Of a stretch of DNA of 64,000 nt, positions 43,001 to 51,092 are shown one piece after another. The notes under the pieces are model-generated. The model saw only the letters and a list, made by a program, of their open reading frames with translations. It searched no databases and was not told the DNA's origin. Position 1 is the stretch's first letter; each line of letters starts with the position of its first letter. The DNA comes from CAYVOV01 sp964453525 (GTDB lineage: Bacteria; Chloroflexota; Dehalococcoidia; Dehalococcoidales; UBA2162). The stretch spans positions 76,220-140,219 of the forward strand of contig CAYVOV010000009.1 in assembly GCA_964453525.1 (NCBI GenBank), in the 5' to 3' direction. Position numbers and translations under genes: made by a program.

Positions 43001-43115
43001 AAAAGGTGATAAAGATTATGCAAATAGACTAAGATCTCGTTTGGAGGATATAGAGAGTGAGATGATGCAGCCTGAACCATACGATATTGATGTTGAGATT
43101 TATGAGGATGAGTGA
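40008..43115 (+). CDS. Nitrilase-like / STAND NTPase / TPR protein, probable defence protein
   Basis: A 1035-residue AT-rich gene. Residues 1-310 look like a carbon-nitrogen hydrolase (nitrilase) domain: Glu in VFPEYS (E83), Lys in STKKSK (K153/K154) and Cys in APCIDS (C189) match the order of the Glu-Lys-Cys triad, with PDLIVCPSLSPY after the Cys. After a helical linker (about 320-480) comes a P-loop NTPase of the STAND/NB-ARC type: Walker A GMPGIGKT (502-509), Walker B IALVIDD (581-587), and the GHPLTAKIAA (GLPL-like) motif around 692. Residues about 850-1010 are TPR-like helices (YDNALSIFIKL, WAYVGRCYARKGQWNDC). In STAND systems the TPR part senses a trigger, the NTPase oligomerises and the effector is activated. 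The defence role is inferred from architecture, tRNA-linked island and composition. Confidence 0.85.
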   Translation: MLRLHLCQIWYNPAYYDDGFDLLEEPTINLETQNSLGNLRALEQVRSLLAEQRSQYIQYIKEKIRNIIRWCGTREAEIIVFPEYSVPLEILQEVRELAMGEGINIVAGTHRVRFTQSTQDIYTEIGIDTSNFPNGSALAVVICSSGEVLVSTKKSKSKWEPNLNVDSEIDNTHEIEFKDSKLKVCVAPCIDSLNLDTISMFWKAEIGVPDLIVCPSLSPYTEMFDNAGGIFSSQEKVFALVNSAEYGGTGYNIPEQWLPYLSGNSPLHQKLPSSVEAVFELDVDINSFFLKKGTVISKPPCSHPVIFPFAYEKNNQWLENYGKIKEEVIQLVSENDYDDAIDWIDSALSEQTIPFPDIIVEKLKDIRHRRIPLYSGDMDALKDSFELVTINDSTEDSQEFYSNRVERALETLIRVFKESDKSPSKQLVDTMSALKEIQLRLGVERAPVSSYGTPEELEQRLTSLAYSASESTVASFQNRGPRLDQLREIISQGSERVIVLTGMPGIGKTDLVKNFFIKVFTDWQPIWINVAEGSTLSRIVAQIGYSLGVKMDADSLGSSTDKVFRSNLQKIFRILFGNQRIALVIDDLRDVRSSSRDYKHLQAFIEEAVQVKQYTGSRIFLISSIAAPPLWMQQAGISRIHIRGLEEMYVKRVLEYQLRLAGMISDETVPDIPQALLDVIAGHPLTAKIAAIASESRGLQSLTEEVAMSELTTTLVNALLPQISLSSEESKVVNLISLLRLPIEVDLIKEIIDAKNLYTLAQRAVIDLDGNYFTVHPLIRKYFYDQIVPDDLKNLHKQAASYYKKIVQWDRLSNPSNLDAAFELVHHLALAGDFRELYDLRNLIYEEIYPAAKILYDQKQYDNALSIFIKLTEIRPHDFRVWAYVGRCYARKGQWNDCDESFERAIEYAELSKEPTWWLYRDWAHIHARYGHRERAQNLLTNAKNTGGSSDPSCLACQAVIYWRNNDKERAEQTFEAVLKINDKHAYTLFMYSQFLDEKGDKDYANRLRSRLEDIESEMMQPEPYDIDVEIYEDE

Positions 43116-43116
43116 G

Positions 43117-43308
43117 TTAATCTACAGTTTTAGTTTTTTCAAATATGAATTCATCAAAACGAATAGCTGCGGCTTCTTGTAATCCTAGAGCAACATGTGA
43201 ATAGGTATCTAAAGTTATAGCGATAGTCGAATGTCCTAATCTTTTCTGGACAATTTTCGGGTGAATACCTTGTTTCAACATTAGAGAAGCATGAGTGTGA
43301 CGTGCACA
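43117..43308 (-). pseudogene. Tyrosine recombinase/integrase C-terminal remnant
   Basis: Read on the minus strand, 63 codons encode the end of a phage-type tyrosine integrase: ARHTHASLMLKQGIHPKIVQ, then KRLGHSTIAITLDTYSHV with the conserved His and the nucleophilic Tyr, and a normal C-terminal helix ending at TAA. A stop codon sits directly before the fragment, so the catalytic domain upstream, including Arg I and the His of HxxR, is lost. It lies just beyond the giant gene and marks the island as an old tRNA-Ser-targeting integrative element. The region 43309-43359 is AT-rich without a gene. Confidence 0.85.
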
Positions 43309-43359
43309 CTATAATTAATAAATTATACTATTTATAAAGTAAATAATTAATATTATTAA

Positions 43360-44964
43360 CTATTTATTCTCTATATAGACCTTATCGAGCATGGCGATGC
43401 CGAGGGGATTGAGTTTGTAGCCTTTGATGTGCGGTTTGACCAGGTAGTAGTTCTGTCCGAACCAGAGAGGGATACAGGCGGCATCGTCAACCAGGATTTG
43501 TTCCGCCTGCCGGTACATTTCCAGGCTTTTATCGCTGTCCATCTCCACGCCGGCTCTTTCAAGCAGGTCATTTACCTCAGAATTTCTGTAACCGCCGTAG
43601 TTGTATCTGGCTTCACCATGAAAGAGCACTTCGAGGAAATCCTGCGGGTGTGGGTAATCGGCGATCCAGCCCATATCATACATCTCATTCTTTTCATCCT
43701 TCATGTGATAGAGAAACCTTCCCGGCTCAATCTGTCTTACTTTTACCTGCACTCCCAGGTTCTGTTGCCACTGGTAGATGACGGCTTCAAGGTCGCCTGA
43801 TATCATGCCACCCCAGCCGGCGGTGGTCAATGTGATCGGGGGTAGATTGGAGACATCACTGTAAGCTGAATTCCTGATTAGCTCCTTTGCTTTCTCCACG
43901 TCATAACCTGGTCCGGACAGCGCATTATTGAAACCGGGAATGCCGGGCGGCAAAATTCCTTCCGCCTTCTGCACCGTGTCCCTGAACCGCAGCGAGACGA
44001 TTTTGTCTATATCCAGAGCCATTATGAAGGCGCGGCGGATACCGGCGTCGTCAAAGGGTGGTTTCTCGGTATTGAAACCGATGTAATAGAAGCTCAGTTC
44101 GGGAGACGTGACAAGCTCGGTATAAAAGTCGCCTGCCGTATCGGTAGCTTTATCTATGTAATCAACGGAAACTCCGGCGACGTCAATCTGGCCGGTCTCA
44201 TACAGGTTTATCGGCACCCCTGCCCAGAGGTGGAAGACGGCAGAACCAATCTTCGCTTTTTCTCCGTAGTAGTCCTCATTTCTCTTCAGGACGAGTTTAC
44301 TGGTTTCATCCCACTGCTTTAATTCGAACGGACCGGTGCCGTTTGGATTATGCCACCAGTCGGTCCCGGTTTTCACATTGTTTTCATCCACAACGTATGC
44401 CGTGGGGTAGGTGAGCTTGGAGAGGAAGAAGGACTTCGGAGCGTCAATCGTGACCTCGAGGGCGTAGTCGTCAACCACCCTGACACCGCTGATTTCTTTA
44501 CTTTGACCTGCCAGTACTTCACTGACTCCGATAATATCTCCCAGATAGGTACCGGCGGTCTGCGAACCCGTAGCCGGGTCGCAGGCACGCTCCCAGGAAT
44601 ACTTGAAGTCCCCGGCGGTAACTCCTCTGCCACCGTGAAAAGTGACATCTTCCCTGAGGTAGAAGGTATAGGTCCTGCCTCCATTGCTTACTTTCCAGTC
44701 GCGGGCGATATCCGGGGCGGGTTCAAGGTTCTCATCAAGGGAGACAAGCCCGCTGAAGACCTGCGTTATATACTGGTGGGAAGTGGCATCGCCTGAAACA
44801 GCCGGGTCAAGGGTATGCGGGTCAATGCCATACAGGTTGAGGACTCCCCCTTCCGTGACCGGGCCGGAGTCCTCGAATATCCGGCAACCGACCGGCATGC
44901 ACAAAAAGAGGCTGCACAGCAAAAGTACTGCAATTATTATGTAAAGGTTTCTCTTCACCTTCAC
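43360..44964 (-). CDS. Peptide/nickel ABC transporter substrate-binding lipoprotein (SBP family 5)
   Basis: A 534-residue extracytoplasmic solute-binding protein. Signal peptide with hydrophobic core (residues 7-22) and lipobox MPVGC, lipidation at C27. The mature part shows family 5 landmarks: GGVLNLYGIDPHTLDPA, TYTFYLREDVTFHGG, a central NGTGPFELKQW, and the C-terminal QAEQILVDDAACIPLWFG. Such proteins capture oligopeptides or related ligands for an Opp/Dpp-type transporter. No permease or ATPase gene adjoins it, so the transporter must be elsewhere. Confidence 0.93.
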   Translation of the reverse strand: MKVKRNLYIIIAVLLLCSLFLCMPVGCRIFEDSGPVTEGGVLNLYGIDPHTLDPAVSGDATSHQYITQVFSGLVSLDENLEPAPDIARDWKVSNGGRTYTFYLREDVTFHGGRGVTAGDFKYSWERACDPATGSQTAGTYLGDIIGVSEVLAGQSKEISGVRVVDDYALEVTIDAPKSFFLSKLTYPTAYVVDENNVKTGTDWWHNPNGTGPFELKQWDETSKLVLKRNEDYYGEKAKIGSAVFHLWAGVPINLYETGQIDVAGVSVDYIDKATDTAGDFYTELVTSPELSFYYIGFNTEKPPFDDAGIRRAFIMALDIDKIVSLRFRDTVQKAEGILPPGIPGFNNALSGPGYDVEKAKELIRNSAYSDVSNLPPITLTTAGWGGMISGDLEAVIYQWQQNLGVQVKVRQIEPGRFLYHMKDEKNEMYDMGWIADYPHPQDFLEVLFHGEARYNYGGYRNSEVNDLLERAGVEMDSDKSLEMYRQAEQILVDDAACIPLWFGQNYYLVKPHIKGYKLNPLGIAMLDKVYIENK

Positions 44965-45105
44965 GCTCTGCTGATAACCGTATAGACATACTATAACACA
45001 AACCAGGTTCGACTCTCTATGTGGATGGGCTATTCATCCCAATACATGAATCAGGAAGTCGAATTGACAAGATATCACATGTTACCTTAAGCTAAATATG
45101 GAAAG

Positions 45106-45615
45106 ATGCTAATAGGCTTGATTTCAGATACCCATATTCCCGACCATGCGAAGCGACTCCCCGATGAACTGAAAGGAGCTTTTCGCGGCGTGGACTTGAT
45201 ACTTCACGGTGGAGATATCTATTCCGTTTCCGTACTGAATGAACTGGAAACGATAGCTCCGGTGCTGGCAGCTCAGGGCGACGACGATACCAGTTTTGCC
45301 GCCAGTGACAATCGTGTGAAACTAAAGCATATTATCAGCATTGACGGTGTTACAATCTGGCTGATGCATGAGAAACCCAGGTCCATGCCACGCGTCTCCA
45401 AAGAAATCCCCTGGCTGGATGACCCCCCCGATGCCATCGTCTTTGGTCATACCCATGAGGCTACTGTGGAAAATCACCAGGGTATTCTTCACGTTAATCC
45501 GGGCAGCCCGACCTTTCCTCATTATAACCTCAGGCTCGGCACGGTAGGCTTGATGACAGTCGAGTCTGGTAAAGTCGAAGTTAAAATCGTTCAACTCAAA
45601 TCGAGACCTGCCTGA
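45106..45615 (+). CDS. YfcE/MJ0936-type metallophosphoesterase
   Basis: A 169-residue calcineurin-like phosphoesterase. Metal ligands are visible in order: GLISDTHIP (D8, H10), LILHGGDIYS, the GDDD segment in place of GNCD, WLMHEKP, and VFGHTHEATV, followed by HVNPGSP. Small members hydrolyse phosphodiesters in vitro; the natural substrate is unknown. The usual GNxD(H/D) motif reads QGDDD, a minor variant. Confidence 0.9.
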   Translation: MLIGLISDTHIPDHAKRLPDELKGAFRGVDLILHGGDIYSVSVLNELETIAPVLAAQGDDDTSFAASDNRVKLKHIISIDGVTIWLMHEKPRSMPRVSKEIPWLDDPPDAIVFGHTHEATVENHQGILHVNPGSPTFPHYNLRLGTVGLMTVESGKVEVKIVQLKSRPA

Positions 45616-45656
45616 GAAGGCAGACATCTTCTGTCTGAAGTGATGCACTCTATCTT

Positions 45657-47075
45657 CTAGCTGGAGCTAATGCTTTTCCGAAGGTTATAGTAATCAAGGG
45701 CTTTTCTCAGGGCAAAGGCGCCGCGCTCAAGGCTAGTGAAGGCCGGAACTCCGCCGTTCTGTAGCTTCTGGATAATATCACCGGTTTGCTGTACTGAGTC
45801 GGGAGCGAAAGACGCGGGAACAATGGCAATTACCGGCTTGACGTTTTTCTTCCTGATGCTAATCAGTAAGTCAAGCCGGTTTTCAAGCGGTCCTGCCGGA
45901 CCAATGCGAGTGTTGAGCAGCAGTACCAGGTTATCCGTGTTCGTGTCACGCTCAAGTATATCCATGATGTGGTTTATCTCTCTGAGATTGGTATTGCCGG
46001 TGTCTATGGGATTGAGATAGCCGCCTCCGATTATGGCGTAGAAGGTAGCCAGCTCATCGTAGGATTCTTTACTGAGCAAGGGCACCTTCAGTCCAACCTC
46101 GGAGAAAACATCGGCGATGGCTACCGACTGCCCACCGGAACCTCCGGTTATGGCTACTCTATTCCCGCTGACCGGCTGGAGATAGAGGAGACCCTTCATC
46201 GCATCGATTAGTTCTTCCATCCGGGATACTTTAATCGCCCCGCACTGTTTCACCGCCGCATCCCATATCGCCTGGGAGACAGCCAGAGAGCCGGTGTGGG
46301 AGGCAATCGCTCGCTCTCCTTCCTCGGTCCGCCCGCCTTTCCATATTACCACCGGCTTCCGGGCAGATACTTCTTTTAAAACCTTGAGGAATCGCTGGCC
46401 GTCTTTTACACCCTCCAAGTACATGCCGATAACTTTAATATCTTTGTCCTGCCCGAAATACTCGAGATAATCGGGTGAATCAAGCACTATTCCGTTGCCG
46501 AAGCTGACTGATTTATTTATCTCCATTCCCTGGAGATATGCCTCACTATTGAAACCAACGGCGTGGGTGCCGCTCTGCGAGATGAGGCCCACCGAACCGG
46601 CAGGAGCGATATGCTGCTTTCCATTACCCTGCCCGATACCGATGCTTGGATTGAAGATTCCCATGCAGTTGGGACCAATGAGGTGGAAGTTAGCCGTCGA
46701 TGCTTTCTCAGTGATAATACGTTCAAGCTCCCTCCCCTCTTCGGTGTCGGTTTCGGAAAAGCCGGCGGTAAAGAAATGAGCGGCAGCCACGTCTTTGCGA
46801 ATGCAGTCATCAAGAATCGCCGGAGCGATTGCTCTCGGCACAGCCACAATTACCAGGTCCACGGGTTCCGGGATGTCAAGCAGGCTCTTATAGTTTTTTA
46901 TCCCCAGGGCTTCTATGCCTTCGATATCCTGAGGGTCTATCTGTACGGAATAAAGTTTTCCCTTGAAGTCACTGTGGGAACGGAGCCACATAAAGTTGCT
47001 CTGTCTCTTATCGCCGATAACCACCAGGCACTCCGGATTAAAAGCTCTGTCCAGTTTCTTAAAATCTACATTCAA
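45657..47075 (-). CDS. CoA-ligase family protein, ADP-forming acetyl-CoA synthetase alpha-type
   Basis: A 472-residue protein. The N-terminal CoA-binding Rossmann domain includes PECLVVIGDKRQSN and VDLVIVAVPRAIAP. Then two succinyl-CoA-ligase-like domains with GLISQSGTHAVGF and the phospho-histidine motif IASHTGSLA (H260), and ITGGSGGQSVAIADV. This is the alpha portion of ADP-forming acyl-CoA synthetases, which make ATP from acyl-CoA in anaerobes. The ATP-grasp beta domain is absent and no beta subunit gene is adjacent. The acyl substrate is unknown. Confidence 0.87.
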   Translation of the reverse strand: MNVDFKKLDRAFNPECLVVIGDKRQSNFMWLRSHSDFKGKLYSVQIDPQDIEGIEALGIKNYKSLLDIPEPVDLVIVAVPRAIAPAILDDCIRKDVAAAHFFTAGFSETDTEEGRELERIITEKASTANFHLIGPNCMGIFNPSIGIGQGNGKQHIAPAGSVGLISQSGTHAVGFNSEAYLQGMEINKSVSFGNGIVLDSPDYLEYFGQDKDIKVIGMYLEGVKDGQRFLKVLKEVSARKPVVIWKGGRTEEGERAIASHTGSLAVSQAIWDAAVKQCGAIKVSRMEELIDAMKGLLYLQPVSGNRVAITGGSGGQSVAIADVFSEVGLKVPLLSKESYDELATFYAIIGGGYLNPIDTGNTNLREINHIMDILERDTNTDNLVLLLNTRIGPAGPLENRLDLLISIRKKNVKPVIAIVPASFAPDSVQQTGDIIQKLQNGGVPAFTSLERGAFALRKALDYYNLRKSISSS

Positions 47076-47105
47076 TTTATTTCTGCCTTTCGATAACTGG
47101 ACTGT

Positions 47106-47918
47106 TCATCCCGGCATTTCTGCCGAAATGTCCCGGAGCCTTTTCATCGCTTCCTCGGTTCCTATTTTGCCTTGCTTTAATTCTTCGTTCGTAATCTCCA
47201 CTATTTCAAGAAATTTCTCAAGGTTTTTATACTGGTCTTGGGTAATGGGTAATGAGAGCAATGGCTCAACAACTTCACGGTAAAGCTCAAGTTCGATTCT
47301 TTCAGAAGTGTCTAAATCCGCACCCTGAGTTTTTTCCAAGGTTGCTAAATCAGCCTCCAGAGTTTTTTTAGCTTCTTCTATACTTTGCCTTATCTTTTCC
47401 CCGGTTTCTTCAGCCTCGGCAGCTTTCCTTGTTTCTTCGGCTTCGGCAGCTTTCCTGGCTTTCTCGGCTTCGGCAGCTTTCCTGGCTTCTTCGGCCTCAC
47501 GTCTGGCTCTCTCTTTAGCTTCCTTTTCAGCCTGTTTCTTTGCCTGCTTTTCAGCTTCGGCAGCTTTCCTGGCTTCTTCAGCTTCTTCGGCTCCAACAGC
47601 GTCAGTTGCTTCTTCAGCCTTACCAGTTTCCTCGGCCTGGGCGGTTGACCCTGCTTCATCTGACGCCTCTTTGGTCTTTTCCCAGGCTGCTATATCAGCC
47701 GCCAGAGCTTTCTTAGCCTCTTCTATCTCCCTGGCGGCTTTTTCAATGGCATCAATCCTGGCCTGCCTTTCGGCTTCAGCAGCCTTCTTGCTTTCAGCAG
47801 CCTTCCTGCTTTCAACAACCCTCCGGCGTCCCCGTAAGCCACGCCCCCGCAACGGGTAATTACACCACTGGCAGTTATCACCGCTGGTTATCTGTCCGCA
47901 ATTAGGACATCTCGGCAT
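47106..47918 (-). CDS. Zinc-ribbon protein with Ala/Glu/Lys-rich coiled coil
   Basis: A 270-residue protein. It starts with a zinc ribbon, CPNCGQITSGDNCQWC (residues 4-19), then a basic stretch (RGRGLRGRRR), then about 170 residues of low-complexity heptad-like sequence with repeated EEARKAAEAEK-type units, likely a long single helix or coiled coil. The last 60 residues form a more ordered helical domain (PITQDQYKNLEKFLEIVEI). No function is known. The DNA repeats in the middle (about 47395-47600) make it prone to length variation. It lies 30 bases upstream of the CoA-ligase gene. Confidence 0.8.
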   Translation of the reverse strand: MPRCPNCGQITSGDNCQWCNYPLRGRGLRGRRRVVESRKAAESKKAAEAERQARIDAIEKAAREIEEAKKALAADIAAWEKTKEASDEAGSTAQAEETGKAEEATDAVGAEEAEEARKAAEAEKQAKKQAEKEAKERARREAEEARKAAEAEKARKAAEAEETRKAAEAEETGEKIRQSIEEAKKTLEADLATLEKTQGADLDTSERIELELYREVVEPLLSLPITQDQYKNLEKFLEIVEITNEELKQGKIGTEEAMKRLRDISAEMPG

Positions 47919-47997
47919 TTTTGTAAGATTCCTTTTCCGTATTTATCCCGTTTTATTTAATGTCAGGTATGGCGATAGCCAGGAACCTGCGTGTATC

Positions 47998-48687
47998 TTA
48001 TAAAATTCCTTCTCGTTTCAGGCTGACGTATTCCGTATTAGCGATAATAATGTGGTCAAGAACATCTATGCCTATAACCTCTCCGGCCCTGGTCAACCTT
48101 TCAGTTAACTTAATGTCGTCCTCCGATGGCGTCGGGTCACCCGAGGGGTGATTGTGAACAAAAATAACTGAAGCGGCGCTGGCGGAAATCGCTTCTTTAA
48201 ATACCTCTCGGGGGTGAACTATGCTCGTATCCAGGCTGCCAACCGATATCTCTGCTATGTTTATCAGCTGACTCCTTGTATCAAGCAAAAGCACCTGAAA
48301 ATGCTCCTTCTTCTTATCCTTTAATCTGCCTTTGACCAAGCTTACCACTTCTTCCGGGGTTTTGACCAGTGGCTTCTTTCCCTGTTCAGGAGAACCCTCC
48401 AGCCGGTTAGCCAGCTCAAAGGCGGCCTTTATCTGTGATGCCTTGGCAGGTCCGATACCTTTTATACCGGCTAACTCCTCAAGAGACGCATTAGCCAGTC
48501 CTTTTATATTGCCGAACCGGCTCAGCAGCCTCTGGGCGGTAACGGTTACCGATTCGCCAGCAATACCTCGCCCCAGAATCAGGGCTAAAATCTCCTGTGC
48601 TGACAGGGCTTCGACGCCGAACTTATGCAGCCTCTCTCTGGGCCTCTCGGAGACGGGCAAATCGTGAATTGTAAATGACTTCTTCAC
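47998..48687 (-). CDS. radC: RadC family JAMM-motif protein
   Basis: A 229-residue RadC: an N-terminal helix-hairpin-helix part (LANASLEELAGIKGIGPAKA) and a JAMM metalloprotease-like domain with VHNHPSGDPTPSEDD. The family's role is still unclear; links to DNA repair have been questioned. The frame extends to a GTG at 48696, but that GTG is part of the GGAGGT Shine-Dalgarno. The GTG at 48687 is 7 bases after it and overlaps the stop of the upstream metalloprotease gene by four bases. Confidence 0.95.
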   Translation of the reverse strand: MKKSFTIHDLPVSERPRERLHKFGVEALSAQEILALILGRGIAGESVTVTAQRLLSRFGNIKGLANASLEELAGIKGIGPAKASQIKAAFELANRLEGSPEQGKKPLVKTPEEVVSLVKGRLKDKKKEHFQVLLLDTRSQLINIAEISVGSLDTSIVHPREVFKEAISASAASVIFVHNHPSGDPTPSEDDIKLTERLTRAGEVIGIDVLDHIIIANTEYVSLKREGIL

Positions 48688-49922
48688 TGGTCCCACCTCC
48701 AGGTCGGACTCCCGACGGCCGGCTGCCGGGCTACAGAAAGTCCACTGTCAAGCCAGGTAGATGCCGGTACTGCGGCTGTCATCTTTACTCCGGTTTCCAG
48801 GTAGCTACCGTTCACATAGTCCTGCCATAATGTATCTAATCCTTCAGTATTGAAACCGTAGACTTTTTCCAGGGCTCCGTCATAGCTGCTGCCTTTGCTG
48901 AAATTGGTCAGCAGTTCAAGCATTTTATCCTGTCCGTAAACGGTAATCAGGAATTCGACAAGACTGTAACTCTGGGCGTAGGAAAGGTACGCCACTTCGG
49001 TGTCTGTAGAGAAGGGGCTTGAAAGGCTGCGTACTGAGATTAGTCCGTTATCGGCTGCTGCGTTCTTGAGGCGAGCGGCAAGTCCGCTGCTGAGTTCTCC
49101 TTCGTTATACATAGCCAGGCCTTCATTCAACCAGGTGGGTAAGCCGGTATAGGGATTAACGGTCATCTGCTGAACGACGAGGTGGGTCAATTCATGAGTC
49201 ATCGCGCTTTTACCCCATGAAAGATTATTCGGCTCGATGCCTAAAACTACGGTGTTGTACTGAGTGAAAGCGACTCCACCTGTCCACTCCTGGGGGAAAA
49301 TCATTGCGCCCTGTAAGTCCTGGCTGTTCGCGTAAATATAGATTTCGGCCGGCTCTATTAAATAGGCACCGGTGTCGTTTTCAAGTCGGGTAAGTGCCTG
49401 CTGAGCAGCGGACATCAGCTCGGCGGCAAAAGCTTGCTCCCCTTCGTACCAGTATATAGTTAACTTACCTTCGCTCAGACTTCTCCAGGAATAGCGGTTA
49501 TCTTCGAAGCGGAATGGTGTCGGACTGCTTTCGAATCTGTCGCCATCGGTATTTTCTACTGTCCACCAGTATTGAATATCGGTACCGGGAGGGAGTCCGC
49601 CGGTTTTCCGCATATCCCAGGTCCACTCAGTATCTACGGAAGTATCAGGCGCGAACTCTATATAGGCTTCACTGGTTACCGGGGCGAAGCTCTGCCGGTC
49701 TGTGGTATAGTGCAGGCGGATATCGGTAATTGTGGCATCGCTTTCGGCGGATATCGCAAACTGGAGCGTCAGAGGGAACTCCGCCTTGACCGAATAGACA
49801 CAGCTGATATCTTCCTCCGAGTACTGTTTTTCCCGGGCGAGGACCTCTCCATCGCCTGCCAGCGGAAACAGGCTGAGAATGAATACCACCAGGAGGCCGA
49901 TATAACAGATTCTTTTTGACAT
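48684..49922 (-). CDS. Secreted MA-clan metallopeptidase
   Basis: A 412-residue protein with an N-terminal signal peptide (hydrophobic residues 6-22). A beta-rich domain follows (residues about 40-140, TDIRLHYTTDRQSF). The peptidase domain has the gluzincin motif HELTH (H243, E244, H247) and the third ligand in WLNEGLA (E267). This is the peptidase MA-like group, probably acting outside the membrane. Its substrate is unknown. Its stop overlaps the radC start by four bases, so the two are likely co-transcribed. Confidence 0.88.
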   Translation of the reverse strand: MSKRICYIGLLVVFILSLFPLAGDGEVLAREKQYSEEDISCVYSVKAEFPLTLQFAISAESDATITDIRLHYTTDRQSFAPVTSEAYIEFAPDTSVDTEWTWDMRKTGGLPPGTDIQYWWTVENTDGDRFESSPTPFRFEDNRYSWRSLSEGKLTIYWYEGEQAFAAELMSAAQQALTRLENDTGAYLIEPAEIYIYANSQDLQGAMIFPQEWTGGVAFTQYNTVVLGIEPNNLSWGKSAMTHELTHLVVQQMTVNPYTGLPTWLNEGLAMYNEGELSSGLAARLKNAAADNGLISVRSLSSPFSTDTEVAYLSYAQSYSLVEFLITVYGQDKMLELLTNFSKGSSYDGALEKVYGFNTEGLDTLWQDYVNGSYLETGVKMTAAVPASTWLDSGLSVARQPAVGSPTWRWDQ

Positions 49923-50035
49923 ATCAGTTAAAGTTTAATATTTTAAAAACGAGTTATCAAGTATAAGGGTGAATACGGGCACGTCGCGGAAGCTTTTAAC
50001 AGGTTCACCACGGACAGATAGACTCGATATGACTG

Positions 50036-50620
50036 ATGGAGGACAATCCGCTGACCGATTCCAGGATTATTGAAATTCGCGGGGCGGGAGCAGTTCTGTT
50101 CGAGCGCAGCAGGCGGGCAAAACGGATAAATATCTCGGTTAAACCGTCCGCCGGAGTTCGCGTTGCCGTTCCGGTGGGGACTTCTTTCAGAAAAGCGGAG
50201 GAATTTGTTCATACCAGAATGGACTGGATTCAGAAGCATCTCCTCAGGATAAGGCGGTACGAAAAAGAAGGCAGGATTATTTCAGATACTTCACCTGATA
50301 TAGACAGGTCTGAAGCCAGACGAAAGTTAACCGGAAGGCTGGAATATCTGGCAGAGAAATACGGATTTACCTATAACAGAGTCTTTATCCGAAATCAGAA
50401 GACGAGGTGGGGCAGTTGCTCACACAAAAATAATATCAGCCTGAACATAAGGATTTTAAGCTTACCTGAGGAACTCGGAGACTATGTGATTCTCCATGAG
50501 CTTACCCATACCCGGGTAAAGAACCACAGTAACGTTTTCTGGGCTGAACTTGATAAGTACGTGATGAATAGTAAGGCTATGGCATCGAGACTCAGGAAAT
50601 ACGGGCTGGGGCTATCTTGA
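50036..50620 (+). CDS. YgjP/DUF45-type metallopeptidase
   Basis: A 194-residue protein of the YgjP-like family (SprT/WLM-related). The metal site is VILHELTHTR (H144, E145, H148) with H154 in KNHSNVFW, and the family signature is TRWGSCSHKNNISLN. It is predicted to be an intracellular zinc protease, sometimes linked to restriction-modification loci in other genomes; no such genes are adjacent here. It is divergent from the secreted metalloprotease gene. Confidence 0.92.
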   Translation: MEDNPLTDSRIIEIRGAGAVLFERSRRAKRINISVKPSAGVRVAVPVGTSFRKAEEFVHTRMDWIQKHLLRIRRYEKEGRIISDTSPDIDRSEARRKLTGRLEYLAEKYGFTYNRVFIRNQKTRWGSCSHKNNISLNIRILSLPEELGDYVILHELTHTRVKNHSNVFWAELDKYVMNSKAMASRLRKYGLGLS

Positions 50621-50658
50621 ATAGACATTTACGTGGCGGCGGGAGAGAAAGCTCATCG

Positions 50659-50994
50659 TCATGCGGTCAGGTACACGAAGAGATTCCAGAAGACAACGCC
50701 GGTATAGAATAGAAGAAAAACAACTGTAGCCGAATATATTATCCGGGGCATGGAATTGTATTTAATCCAGAGAAATAATGTGACTAAAAAGGCGCCGGAT
50801 ATCTTGATTGCCAAAAACACGTTCTGTTTTACCCAGGCCTGAAGGAAAGGATTCACCTCTATTGCATGCCCGTTTGTCACCAGGAACTCGGTAATCAAGC
50901 CATCGGCAACTATGAGACAGAAAAGGGTATAAAGCATAAACCGCATGGTGCGGCTTTCTACAATAAGGCGTTTGGGAATTCTTAAAACGTCCAT
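50659..50994 (-). CDS. DUF5658 membrane protein
   Basis: A 111-residue protein with three hydrophobic helices (about 18-38, 57-78, 85-108). The segment LIVADGLITEFLVTNG with the following EVNPF matches DUF5658, whose function is unknown. It lies downstream of prfB on the same strand. Confidence 0.8.
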   Translation of the reverse strand: MDVLRIPKRLIVESRTMRFMLYTLFCLIVADGLITEFLVTNGHAIEVNPFLQAWVKQNVFLAIKISGAFLVTLFLWIKYNSMPRIIYSATVVFLLFYTGVVFWNLFVYLTA

Positions 50995-51092
50995 TTGCAG
51001 AATAAATGAAAACGTGTGCTTACTAACAATTTTCCATTTTATAGAAGGATTTATACGGAGTCAAGAGAAACCGCTGGCAAAATGGGTCGATT

